DNA of 48,518 bases, taken from NCBI RefSeq assembly GCF_040545805.1, contig NZ_JBEPMO010000018.1, positions 1 through 48,518 on the forward strand, in the 5' to 3' direction. The stretch's first letter is position 1; each line of letters starts with the position of its first letter. The notes beneath the pieces are model-generated. The model saw only the letters and a program-made list of their open reading frames with translations, was not told the origin of the DNA and did not search any database. The translations under genes were made by a program, and so were the position numbers. This document shows, piece by piece, positions 33,009 to 40,726 of this stretch. This DNA comes from Moheibacter stercoris (GTDB taxonomy: Bacteria > Bacteroidota > Bacteroidia > Flavobacteriales > Weeksellaceae).

Positions 33009-34457
33009 ATGAAGAACTATACTATTAAGGAAATATTAGAAAAAGGAAAGACAATCGCGTTACAAGAAGTAACGGTTCAAGGATGGGTTCGCGCATTTAG
33101 AAGCAACCGTTTTATCGCCTTAAACGATGGGTCTACCATTAAAAATATACAAATTGTTGTGGATTTCGAATCTTTTGATGAAGAGCTATTAAAGAAAATT
33201 AGTACGGCTGCTTCCTTAAAAGTTAGAGGAGAAATCGTAGAAAGTCAAGGAGCTGGACAAGAAATTGAAGTTATTGCCAAAACGATTGAGATTTTGGGTG
33301 AAGCCAATCCAGACGAAATTCAAGCAACAATTTTACAACCAAAACAACATAGCCTAGAAAAATTAAGAGAGCAAGCACATTTGCGTTTTAGAACCAATAC
33401 GTTTGCTGCTATTATGCGTGTTCGCAATAGTTTGATGTTTGCGATTCACCAATATTTCAATGAGCAAGGATTTGTGTATGTCAATACACCGATTATTACC
33501 GGATCTGATGCTGAAGGTGCAGGTGAAATGTTCTCTGTAACTTCTTTGGATATGGACAATTTGCCAAAAGATGAAGAAGGAAAAGTTGATTATAGCAAAG
33601 ATTTCTTTGGAAAACATACCAATTTAACGGTTTCAGGACAGTTAAATGGTGAAGTTGCGGCAATGGGATTGGGTAAAATTTACACCTTTGGTCCTACTTT
33701 CCGTGCTGAAAACTCCAATACAACACGGCACTTAGCAGAATTCTGGATGATTGAACCCGAAATGGCGTTCTACAATTTGGATATGAATATGGACTTAGCG
33801 GAAGATTTATTGAAATATGTCATTCGTTATGCCTTAAAAAATTGCCCAGATGATATGCAGTTCTTAGCAGAACGTTTTGACAAGGAACAAACGCAAAAAC
33901 CTGCAAACGAACGTTCAGAATTGAGTTTGATGGATCGTTTGGATTATGTATTGAACAACCAATTCATTCGATTGACCTATACCGAAGCGATTGATATTTT
34001 GATGAAATCCAAACACAACCAAAAAGGAAAATTCCAATATCCGGTTGAGGGTTGGGGAACTGATTTACAATCGGAACACGAACGTTATTTGGTAGAAAAA
34101 CATTTCAAAACACCTGTAATTTTATTTGATTATCCAGCAGAAATCAAAGCATTTTATATGCGATTGAATGAAGATGGAAAAACAGTTCGTGCGATGGACA
34201 TCTTATTCCCTGGAATTGGAGAAATCGTAGGTGGATCTCAACGTGAAGAACGTTTGGATGTTTTGGATCAAAAAATTGAACAATTCGGCATCCATGCAGA
34301 AGATATGTGGTGGTACCGTGACACAAGAAGATTCGGAACCGTTCCACACAGTGGATTTGGATTGGGTCTTGAAAGATTGGTATTGTTTGTAACGGGTATG
34401 GGAAATATTCGCGATGTCATTCCATTCCCAAGAACACCTAAAAACGCAGAATTCTAA
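33009..34457 (+). CDS. asnS: Asparagine-tRNA ligase
   Basis: 482 residues. The N-terminal OB-fold (VTVQGWVRAFRSNRFIALNDGS) for the tRNA anticodon is followed by the class II catalytic core: motif 2 at FRAENSNTTRHLAEFWMIEPE and motif 3 at GFGLGLERLVLFVTGM. The Asn-specific features FFGKHTNLTVSGQLNGE and GAGEMFSVTS are visible. It charges tRNA-Asn directly. The stop is followed by rpoN after 13 bp, indicating one transcript. Confidence 0.97.
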   Translation: MKNYTIKEILEKGKTIALQEVTVQGWVRAFRSNRFIALNDGSTIKNIQIVVDFESFDEELLKKISTAASLKVRGEIVESQGAGQEIEVIAKTIEILGEANPDEIQATILQPKQHSLEKLREQAHLRFRTNTFAAIMRVRNSLMFAIHQYFNEQGFVYVNTPIITGSDAEGAGEMFSVTSLDMDNLPKDEEGKVDYSKDFFGKHTNLTVSGQLNGEVAAMGLGKIYTFGPTFRAENSNTTRHLAEFWMIEPEMAFYNLDMNMDLAEDLLKYVIRYALKNCPDDMQFLAERFDKEQTQKPANERSELSLMDRLDYVLNNQFIRLTYTEAIDILMKSKHNQKGKFQYPVEGWGTDLQSEHERYLVEKHFKTPVILFDYPAEIKAFYMRLNEDGKTVRAMDILFPGIGEIVGGSQREERLDVLDQKIEQFGIHAEDMWWYRDTRRFGTVPHSGFGLGLERLVLFVTGMGNIRDVIPFPRTPKNAEF

Positions 34458-34470
34458 CTATATTTAAACT

Positions 34471-35940
34471 ATGTTAAAGCAGGAATTAAATTTAAAACTT
34501 CAACAAAAGTTATCGCCTCAACAAATCCAATTGATGAAATTGGTTCAATTGCCCACGATCGCATTTGAACAAAGAATCAAACAGGAAATGGAGGAAAATC
34601 CTGCTTTGGAAGAAGGAAGTGAATCACATGATGATGAATATGGAGAATCCAATGAATGGGATTCTGACGAATACAATGATGACAACAATTCCATCGATAC
34701 GAGCGACATCAATATAGATGAATATTTGAGTGATGATGAAATTCCGAATTATAAAACCTATACCAATAATTATAGCGATGACGATGAAGAGCGTTCTGTT
34801 CCCTATGCGCAAGGAATAAGCTTTTTGGATTATTTGGAGGAGCAATTGTCCATGTATCGTTTGGATGAAGAGGAATTTGTCATAGCGGAATTCATTATCG
34901 GGAACATGGATGATGACGGATATATTCGTCGAGATTTGCAAGCGATTGTTGATGATTTGGCATTTACCCAAAACATTTACACCGATAAAAATGAGGTTGA
35001 ACATCTTTTAACGAAATACATTCAGAAATTAGATCCTGTAGGAGTTGGTGCGAGAGATTTGCAAGAATGTTTGAAAATCCAATTGGAAAACAAACAACCT
35101 CAAAATGAAACGACGGAACTTGCCCTTGATCTGATTACGAAATCCTTTGAAGCTTTTACCAAAAAGCATTACAAGCGATTGATGTTGAAACATGATGTGA
35201 CGGAAGATCAACTCAAGGCAGCTGTTTCAGAGATCGAAAAATTAAATCCAAAACCCGGAAAATCTTTTTCTGGAAATACGAAAGAGGTAGAGCATATCAC
35301 CCCCGATTTCACTATCAAAATTGTCGATGGCGAATTGGAATTAACCATCAACGGAAGAAATGTTCCAGAGTTGCGTGTGTCCAATTCTTACGCAGAAATG
35401 TTGGATACCTACAAAAACACAGAAAAGAAATCAACGGAGCAAAAAGAAGCTGTCATGTTTGTGAAACAGAAACTAGATGCTGCGAAATGGTTTATTGATG
35501 CTGTTACCCAAAGACGAAACACCTTGATGTATACCATGTCTGCTATTATGGAGTTCCAAGAAGAATACTTCTTAACGGGAGACGAAACGAAAATCAAACC
35601 AATGATTTTAAAAGACATTGCCGACAAAATAGGAATGGACATTTCGACGGTTTCTCGTGTGGCCAATAGCAAATATGTTAACACTCCTTACGGAACTTTC
35701 TTAATCAAAGATTTATTTTCAGAAAGTTTAACCAATGAAGAAGGTGAAGAAGTTTCGACAAGAGAAATCAAAAGAATATTGCAAGATGTGATTGGTGAAG
35801 AGGATAAAAAGAAACCTTTGACCGATGAAAAGCTGACTGAAATTTTGAAGGAAAAAGGGTATCCGATTGCGAGAAGAACGATTGCGAAATATCGGGAGCA
35901 GTTGAACATTCCGGTTGCGCGTTTACGCAAAGAAATCTAA
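34471..35940 (+). CDS. rpoN: RNA polymerase sigma-54 factor
   Basis: 489 residues. Region I is the Gln-rich start (LNLKLQQKLSPQQIQLMKLVQLP, then EQRIKQEMEENPALEE), which binds core polymerase and activators. Region II is unusually acidic (D-D-E-Y-G-E-S to about residue 100). Region III has the HTH (DISTVSRVANSKYV) and the RpoN box A-R-R-T-I-A-K-Y-R-E-Q-L-N-I-P near the end. It needs an enhancer-binding ATPase; none is in this window. It is cotranscribed with asnS, as often in Bacteroidota. Confidence 0.96.
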   Translation: MLKQELNLKLQQKLSPQQIQLMKLVQLPTIAFEQRIKQEMEENPALEEGSESHDDEYGESNEWDSDEYNDDNNSIDTSDINIDEYLSDDEIPNYKTYTNNYSDDDEERSVPYAQGISFLDYLEEQLSMYRLDEEEFVIAEFIIGNMDDDGYIRRDLQAIVDDLAFTQNIYTDKNEVEHLLTKYIQKLDPVGVGARDLQECLKIQLENKQPQNETTELALDLITKSFEAFTKKHYKRLMLKHDVTEDQLKAAVSEIEKLNPKPGKSFSGNTKEVEHITPDFTIKIVDGELELTINGRNVPELRVSNSYAEMLDTYKNTEKKSTEQKEAVMFVKQKLDAAKWFIDAVTQRRNTLMYTMSAIMEFQEEYFLTGDETKIKPMILKDIADKIGMDISTVSRVANSKYVNTPYGTFLIKDLFSESLTNEEGEEVSTREIKRILQDVIGEEDKKKPLTDEKLTEILKEKGYPIARRTIAKYREQLNIPVARLRKEI

Positions 35941-35971
35941 ACTCCCCTTAAAGTTTAGATTCTTCTTTAGT

Positions 35972-36679
35972 TTATACAGTTACCAATTTATTCATAACAG
36001 CAACTTTCACCATTTGAGCAGTATTTTTCACATCCAATTTTGCCAATAAATTTCTTCTATGGGTTTCGGCTGTATGCATACTGATGAATAATTCTTCGGA
36101 TATCTCTTTGGTGTTTTTACCATTACAGATCAAACAAAGAATTTCTTTTTCTCTTTTGGTCAAACCATATAGTTCTTGAAAATGATTGATATCATCCTCG
36201 TACATCTGCGTTGCAAATGGTTGGTTGAAGTTCTTGTCAATTTGACAAAATTGCCCAATAACTAATTTTTGAAATTTTGGAGCAAGAGCCTTATTTCCTT
36301 TTATAATGTCTCGCATAAAATCAACAAAATCTTTGGGATTTATGTCTTTATTGGCGACTCCAGTAAAGCCCAAATTATACAATAGCTTTAAATGATGGTA
36401 GTCAATTGCCCTAACCAATAATACTGATTTTAATGTAGGATTACTTTTGAGCAAGTTCAACAACATTAAATTGTTTTTTTCGCTACGAAAAGATTCATCA
36501 TAAATTAAAATTTGAGTTGATTTTTCATCTTGATTCCAATCAAGTTGAAATAAATCTTCGGGACATAAAATACATATCGTTTTTGCATTTGAGTTTATTT
36601 GGGAAAGAATCAGGCTTTCAATACCTTTTAACAACATGGGGTTTTCTATTGCTAAATAGATGAAAAGATTTCTGTCCAT
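35972..36679 (-). CDS. LuxR-type response regulator beside curli genes (CsgD-like position)
   Basis: 235 residues. The N-terminal 120 or so residues look like a receiver-type domain (FIYLAIENPMLLKGIESLIL, ILIYDESF, VLLVRAIDYHHL, GFTGVANKDINPKDF), but the conserved acidic triad and the phosphoacceptor site are weak or altered. The C-terminal LuxR HTH is clear: LTKREKEILCLICNGKNTKEISEELFISMHTAETHRRNLLAKL. In E. coli, CsgD of the same family activates curli; this gene is divergent from the curlin operon and is a good candidate for the local regulator. Function is inferred from position. Confidence 0.82.
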   Translation of the reverse strand: MDRNLFIYLAIENPMLLKGIESLILSQINSNAKTICILCPEDLFQLDWNQDEKSTQILIYDESFRSEKNNLMLLNLLKSNPTLKSVLLVRAIDYHHLKLLYNLGFTGVANKDINPKDFVDFMRDIIKGNKALAPKFQKLVIGQFCQIDKNFNQPFATQMYEDDINHFQELYGLTKREKEILCLICNGKNTKEISEELFISMHTAETHRRNLLAKLDVKNTAQMVKVAVMNKLVTV

Positions 36680-36965
36680 ATTTTATTTTAAGAGTTAGTA
36701 GAATTTTTATTACGGGAAAAGCCTCGTCTTGTGAAATTCTCACATTGGTCTATTGTTTTAGAGAGTAAGGTTTTTGAGTCTATTTCATTGGCACATAAAT
36801 TTTTAAGTTATTGTAAAGTTAAGCATTTAACTCAGAACTTGGAAAATTTATAACTAGTTTTCTGTATCACGGAAAATGAGTATTTTTTTAAAAACCACTA
36901 TTTCCCATGATAAATATCAGTTTACATAGGTATAGCTTTGCAGTACTAACTAAAATTTTATAATC
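36680..36965 (+). promoter_or_regulatory. Divergent regulatory region with curlin promoter
   Basis: This 286-bp stretch contains no gene. TAGCTTTG at 36933-36940 fits the -7 element for the major curlin gene; no TTG is at the -33 position, suggesting an activator-dependent promoter. Two short look-alikes, ACGGGAAAAG (36711-36721 area) and ACGGAAAATG (36868-36878 area), are candidate regulator sites but not convincing. Confidence 0.5.
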
Positions 36966-37718
36966 ATGAAAAAATTATTTTTAAGTACAGCTGCACTAGT
37001 TATCGCATCTGTAGGATTTGCTCAAAGCAACAGTGACAACACCCAACAATGGGGTAATGGAAACAGCGCTGTTGTAAGCCAAGATGGTATGAGCAATGTA
37101 AACTCTATTATGCAAGTTGGAGATTCTAACATTGCAGAAACTACTCAGTGGGGTGTTGCTAACATTAACGATACTGATAGTTATGGAAACTCCAATGAGG
37201 CATATGTAGACCAATGGGGATTTGGAAATGAAAACATTACTTACCAGGATGGTGATGGAAACTATGCAATAGTTGATCAAGACGGCACCGATAACTTCAA
37301 CATCCAAGAGCAATTCGGAAATGGTAATGAGGCTGAGTCAACGCAAAATGGAACTGACAATTTTGCTTACCAATATCAAGATGGTTCTATCAACTGGGCT
37401 GTAAACTCACAGGGAGGAAATGCAAATACTGCGTATCAAGTACAATTAGGTTTTTGGAACTGGGCATTTAATACACAAACAGGATCTGGCAACTATGCTG
37501 TTCAATACCAAGATGGTGACATTCATACTGCTACAAATGTTCAGTCTGGAGATAACAACTTAACATACCAATACCAATATGGTCAATGGCATAGTGCGAA
37601 TGATCAAACCTATGGTAATGACAACTATGTTGACGTTTTACAAACAGGTACATCACACTCTCACACTGGATTACAGTTCGGAGACAACAACTCAATGATT
37701 ATTACTCAACAAGACTAA
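36966..37718 (+). CDS. Major curlin subunit, 20 x 11-residue repeats
   Basis: 250 residues. After a signal peptide of 20 (ending VGFAQ) and a 7-residue linker, the whole protein from Q28 is twenty consecutive 11-residue units with no insertion or deletion, then QQD. Gly at unit position 3 is invariant; Gln at position 1 is present in 18 of 20; Asn at 6 in most. This is the curlin pattern (QxGxxNxAxxxQ), with about ten 22-residue rungs compared with five in E. coli CsgA. It should be secreted through the CsgG-like pore and polymerise into amyloid. It is the first gene of the operon, before an inverted repeat that may limit read-through. Confidence 0.93.
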   Translation: MKKLFLSTAALVIASVGFAQSNSDNTQQWGNGNSAVVSQDGMSNVNSIMQVGDSNIAETTQWGVANINDTDSYGNSNEAYVDQWGFGNENITYQDGDGNYAIVDQDGTDNFNIQEQFGNGNEAESTQNGTDNFAYQYQDGSINWAVNSQGGNANTAYQVQLGFWNWAFNTQTGSGNYAVQYQDGDIHTATNVQSGDNNLTYQYQYGQWHSANDQTYGNDNYVDVLQTGTSHSHTGLQFGDNNSMIITQQD

Positions 37719-37736
37719 TCATCTAACTTAACAGCA

Positions 37737-37754
37737 TAGATTCCCCCCAATCTA
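37737..37754 (+). repeat. Hairpin with C6 loop after the curlin stop
   Basis: TAGATT and AATCTA enclose a loop of six C residues (37743-37748). The C loop could pair with the G run at 37801-37805 in the loop of the next hairpin. The basis is reading of complementarity only. Confidence 0.5.
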
Positions 37755-37775
37755 TCTAAAAGTACACTTATAGAG

Positions 37776-37830
37776 CTGTCCTATTATTTACCACTAAAAT
37801 GGGGGAGGTAAATTTATAGGACAGTTCTTT
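37776..37830 (+). terminator. Inverted repeat between the two curlin genes
   Basis: CTGTCCTATTATTTACC (37776-37792) is nearly complementary to GGTAAATTTATAGGACAG (37807-37824), followed by TTCTTTTT. It could be a leaky terminator or 3' end stabiliser that leaves more major curlin mRNA than mRNA for the assembly genes. The G run 37801-37805 lies in the loop. Confidence 0.6.
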
Positions 37831-37846
37831 TTAAATTCATTTCATT

Positions 37847-38209
37847 ATGAAAACCTTATTTATACTTACCGCCTCCTTGATAGTGGGAATTTCCCATGGT
37901 CAGGAAATCTCTGAAAGAGACTTAATTCAGTTTATCTCAAATAATTCTGGATTAAATATTACCCAAGTCATCCAAGTAGGTAATTTTAACCATGCTGATG
38001 TTGCTGCAAATAGTATCAATGTAGTCCAAGCAGGCACCAATCAAGAATTTTATTTTCAAGAATCTTCCCATAATCCTTCTAATATTAATGTAGAAATGAA
38101 AGGGACCAATAATTATTTGGAAATTCTGGGAAGCAATTCGATAATGGAAAACATGAAAATAAATTTAGATGGAGATTATAGAAGTATCATCATAAACAAC
38201 TACCCATGA
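37847..38209 (+). CDS. Minor curlin / nucleator-like protein (CsgB-like)
   Basis: 120 residues with a signal peptide (MKTLFILTASLIVGISHGQ). The mature part has curlin-type units: TQVIQVGNFNHADVAAN, NVVQAGTNQEFYFQE, EMKGTNNYLEILG and MKINLDGDYRSIIINN, less regular than the major curlin. In E. coli the second curlin CsgB nucleates polymerisation at the surface. The same role here is inferred from size, order and repeats. Its stop overlaps the csgE start by 4 bp (ATGA). Confidence 0.82.
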   Translation: MKTLFILTASLIVGISHGQEISERDLIQFISNNSGLNITQVIQVGNFNHADVAANSINVVQAGTNQEFYFQESSHNPSNINVEMKGTNNYLEILGSNSIMENMKINLDGDYRSIIINNYP

Positions 38210-38919
38210 AACTCTTTTTATTTTGGCTAATTCTAATCAGTTTGCCCCCATTCGGCTTGTCTCAAGAATCTAATGATAATTTAATTATCGCTAGTATCGA
38301 AACCGAAACCGATGAAAATGGAATTACCTTTATTCCAATAGTTCAAAATAAATCCCTACTTCACAATGAGTTTAATTATTTATTTCTAGTGAAGAAAACA
38401 GATGAGAAAAATAATGTATCCATCAATAAACAATCAGGAAAATTTACTCTTACCCCAGACGAGACAAAAAAATTATCGACTATCCATTTAAACAATTCCC
38501 CTAAATTAAACTTAAAAGCACTTCTTTACATACGAGACGAAAATCAAAATCTACTCATCGCAAAAGATTCTTTGGAAATAAAATCCATTGAAACAACTTC
38601 AACCGAAAAGGAAATGAACCTAATGCCGCTCGGCATTTTAGTAGATGATACCAAAACTAAATTTGGAAAAGACTATTATGATAGCTTTTTCACAGCCTAT
38701 AATCAACTTCCTCAAAAATTTGATTTCATTGTTCAAGTTTCCGAATTACCCTATCGTGGACAAACAAGCGTCATCAATGTTTATGCTGAAAATGAAATGA
38801 TCTATGAATTTTTTAGCCGACCCGACGAGGAATATATCAAATATCAAGTTTCGCAAACTTTAAAATCCCTCAGCCAATTGGCTCAAAGTAAAAGCTTAAA
38901 GAACGAATTTAAATACTAA
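38206..38919 (+). CDS. csgE: Curli assembly protein CsgE with extra N-terminal domain
   Basis: 237 residues against about 129 in E. coli. The C-terminal part (about 140-237) is the CsgE domain: G-I-L-V-D-D-T-K-T-K-F-G-K-D-Y-Y-D-S-F-F, then FDFIVQVSELPYRGQTSVINVYAENEMIYEFF. CsgE caps the CsgG pore and passes curlin subunits. The N-terminal part (about 22-130: VSINKQSGKFTLTPDETKKLS, LNLKALLYIRDENQNL) has the strand order and motif of the CsgC/CsgH immunoglobulin-like fold, which inhibits premature curlin amyloid. The fusion may place a chaperone at the channel; it is unproven. It overlaps the CsgB-like gene. Confidence 0.85.
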   Translation: MKLFLFWLILISLPPFGLSQESNDNLIIASIETETDENGITFIPIVQNKSLLHNEFNYLFLVKKTDEKNNVSINKQSGKFTLTPDETKKLSTIHLNNSPKLNLKALLYIRDENQNLLIAKDSLEIKSIETTSTEKEMNLMPLGILVDDTKTKFGKDYYDSFFTAYNQLPQKFDFIVQVSELPYRGQTSVINVYAENEMIYEFFSRPDEEYIKYQVSQTLKSLSQLAQSKSLKNEFKY

Positions 38920-38931
38920 AACGCTACCGTC

Positions 38932-39324
38932 ATGAAAACACTATTAATTACCATACTCTTATGCATTTTAAGTCAATTTAGCAATGCACAACAATTATCT
39001 TACACGCCTATCAATCCAGCATTTGGAGGCAGTTACTTGAATTACTCCTGGTTATTATCCTCTGCCAATGCGCAAAATTCATTTGATGATAATAAAACTA
39101 ACTTGTTATCCCAAAGTTTACTGGGTAGCTTTTCTGATTCCTTAAAACGACAAATATTGAATCAGTTAACCCGCTCACTTTTAAACCAAGGCGGTGAAGG
39201 AGGTGCAGAAGAAGAGACCATTGAAATTGGAGGATTGATCATCACCATAGAAAATACCCGAACTGGGTCTATTATAACCATCATTGATTCCGAAACTGGA
39301 GAAACCACGGAAATCATTCTATAA
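38932..39324 (+). CDS. csgF: Curli assembly protein CsgF
   Basis: 130 residues with signal peptide ending QFSNAQ. The mature start Q-L-S-Y-T-P-I-N-P-A-F-G-G-S-Y-L-N-Y-S-W-L-L matches the CsgF N-terminal segment that inserts in the CsgG constriction. A Ser-rich part is followed by the C-terminal T-I-E-I-G-G-L-I-I-T-I-E-N and repeated I-T-I-I-D strands. CsgF couples the CsgB-like nucleator to the pore. It lies between csgE and csgG, 12 bp after csgE. Confidence 0.9.
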   Translation: MKTLLITILLCILSQFSNAQQLSYTPINPAFGGSYLNYSWLLSSANAQNSFDDNKTNLLSQSLLGSFSDSLKRQILNQLTRSLLNQGGEGGAEEETIEIGGLIITIENTRTGSIITIIDSETGETTEIIL

Positions 39325-39334
39325 ATTCTACATC

Positions 39335-40714
39335 ATGAAAACCCCCATTTATTTATTTTGTATTAGTGTTATACTATTGCTTTTTCAAAGCTGTGGTATA
39401 TTTTTGATTCCCCCAGCAAATGTGGATCTAAAGTCCAATGTTGGAGAACCAACCGCAACCGGATTGGATTTTCGTAATTTACCCAAACCAAAAGAAGAAG
39501 TCATAGTCGGTGTCTATAAATTTAGAGACCAAACGGGTCAATATAAGGCTTCAGAAATGGGCTCAAACTGGAGTACAGCTGTACCTCAAGGTTTAACCAC
39601 CATTCTGATCAAATCTTTGGAAGATAGCAAATGGTTCATCCCAATCGAACGAGAAAACATAGGAAACCTTTTAAATGAAAGGCAAATCATCCGTACCACA
39701 AGACAAGAATATTCCCAAAATAACCAAGTTACACCTTTACCACCTCTCCTATTTGCTGGAATCATCTTAGAAGGAGGTGTAATTTCCTATGATACCAATG
39801 TATTGACAGGTGGTGCAGGTGCAAGATATTTTGGTATCGGCGGTTCAACTCAATACCGTCAAGACAGAATTACTGTTTATTTACGAGCTGTTTCCACCAA
39901 TAGTGGAAAGATTCTCAAAACGGTTTACACATCCAAAACCATTCTTTCTCATGCCATCAATGCCAGCATGTTTCGATATGTCGATTTTGAAAGGCTAATG
40001 GAAGCCGAAGTGGGAATCACAAACAACGAACCTGTTCATATGGCCGTTACAGAAGCCATCAATAAAGCTGTGTATATGTTAATTTTAGAGGGAATTCAAT
40101 CCAAATTATGGGAAACTGAATCCAGTGAAATGGCCGTAGCCGATAGCCTTATGAAACAATATGAACAAGAAATTAAACTAATTGATAAACAAGTCGTTGG
40201 AAAAGGCGAATGGGAAAAAGGAAGAAGATCTACCTTATCAGCTGGATTAGCCATGACTTTTAACACAATGAAGGGAGATTTCGCTTCCTCCACGATGAGA
40301 CCTGGCGGTATAGGAAATGTCAAATACCAGTTTGCTGATTATTTTAATACCTATTTAGCATTTGGCTACCAAGAATTAGGCTCCAAGGAAAACTACCGTT
40401 CGACCTATTCTATATATGAAGCAAATTTAGAATACTTAGTTCTACCCTATAATAATTTCACCCCATTCTTTCATGGTGGCGCAGGCTTAATAACAGATTC
40501 CAACGGACCAGACAAAAACCCGAAATTCAAGGTTCAATTTGGCGGCGGACTAGAATACCTTGCATCACCCGCAATTGGTGTAAGAGCTTTCGGAACCTAC
40601 CATATGGGATTTGACGATGATTGGGATCAATTGGTTTCTGGTAAGCGTGACGATCATTTCCTACAAGTTGGACTTGGATTACAATTCTATTTCGGAAAAA
40701 GACAAATTAAATAA
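39335..40714 (+). CDS. csgG: Curli secretion channel CsgG with C-terminal barrel-like extension
   Basis: The start at 39335 gives the lipoprotein signal MKTPIYLFCI..LLLFQSC with Cys at residue 20 and 459 residues overall, against 277 in E. coli. Residues 21-260 are the CsgG pore domain (VGVYKFRDQTGQYK, PQGLTTILIKSL, FAGIILEGGVISYDTN, LRAVSTNSGKILK). After a charged helix (MAVADSLMKQYEQEIKLID), residues 300-459 read as an eight-or-so-stranded barrel (RSTLSAGLAMTFN ... KVQFGGGLEYLA ... HFLQVGLGLQFYFGK). The added barrel could anchor or seal the complex in the outer membrane. It is part of the curli operon. Confidence 0.9.
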   Translation: MKTPIYLFCISVILLLFQSCGIFLIPPANVDLKSNVGEPTATGLDFRNLPKPKEEVIVGVYKFRDQTGQYKASEMGSNWSTAVPQGLTTILIKSLEDSKWFIPIERENIGNLLNERQIIRTTRQEYSQNNQVTPLPPLLFAGIILEGGVISYDTNVLTGGAGARYFGIGGSTQYRQDRITVYLRAVSTNSGKILKTVYTSKTILSHAINASMFRYVDFERLMEAEVGITNNEPVHMAVTEAINKAVYMLILEGIQSKLWETESSEMAVADSLMKQYEQEIKLIDKQVVGKGEWEKGRRSTLSAGLAMTFNTMKGDFASSTMRPGGIGNVKYQFADYFNTYLAFGYQELGSKENYRSTYSIYEANLEYLVLPYNNFTPFFHGGAGLITDSNGPDKNPKFKVQFGGGLEYLASPAIGVRAFGTYHMGFDDDWDQLVSGKRDDHFLQVGLGLQFYFGKRQIK

Positions 40715-40726
40715 CCCCCACTTATT

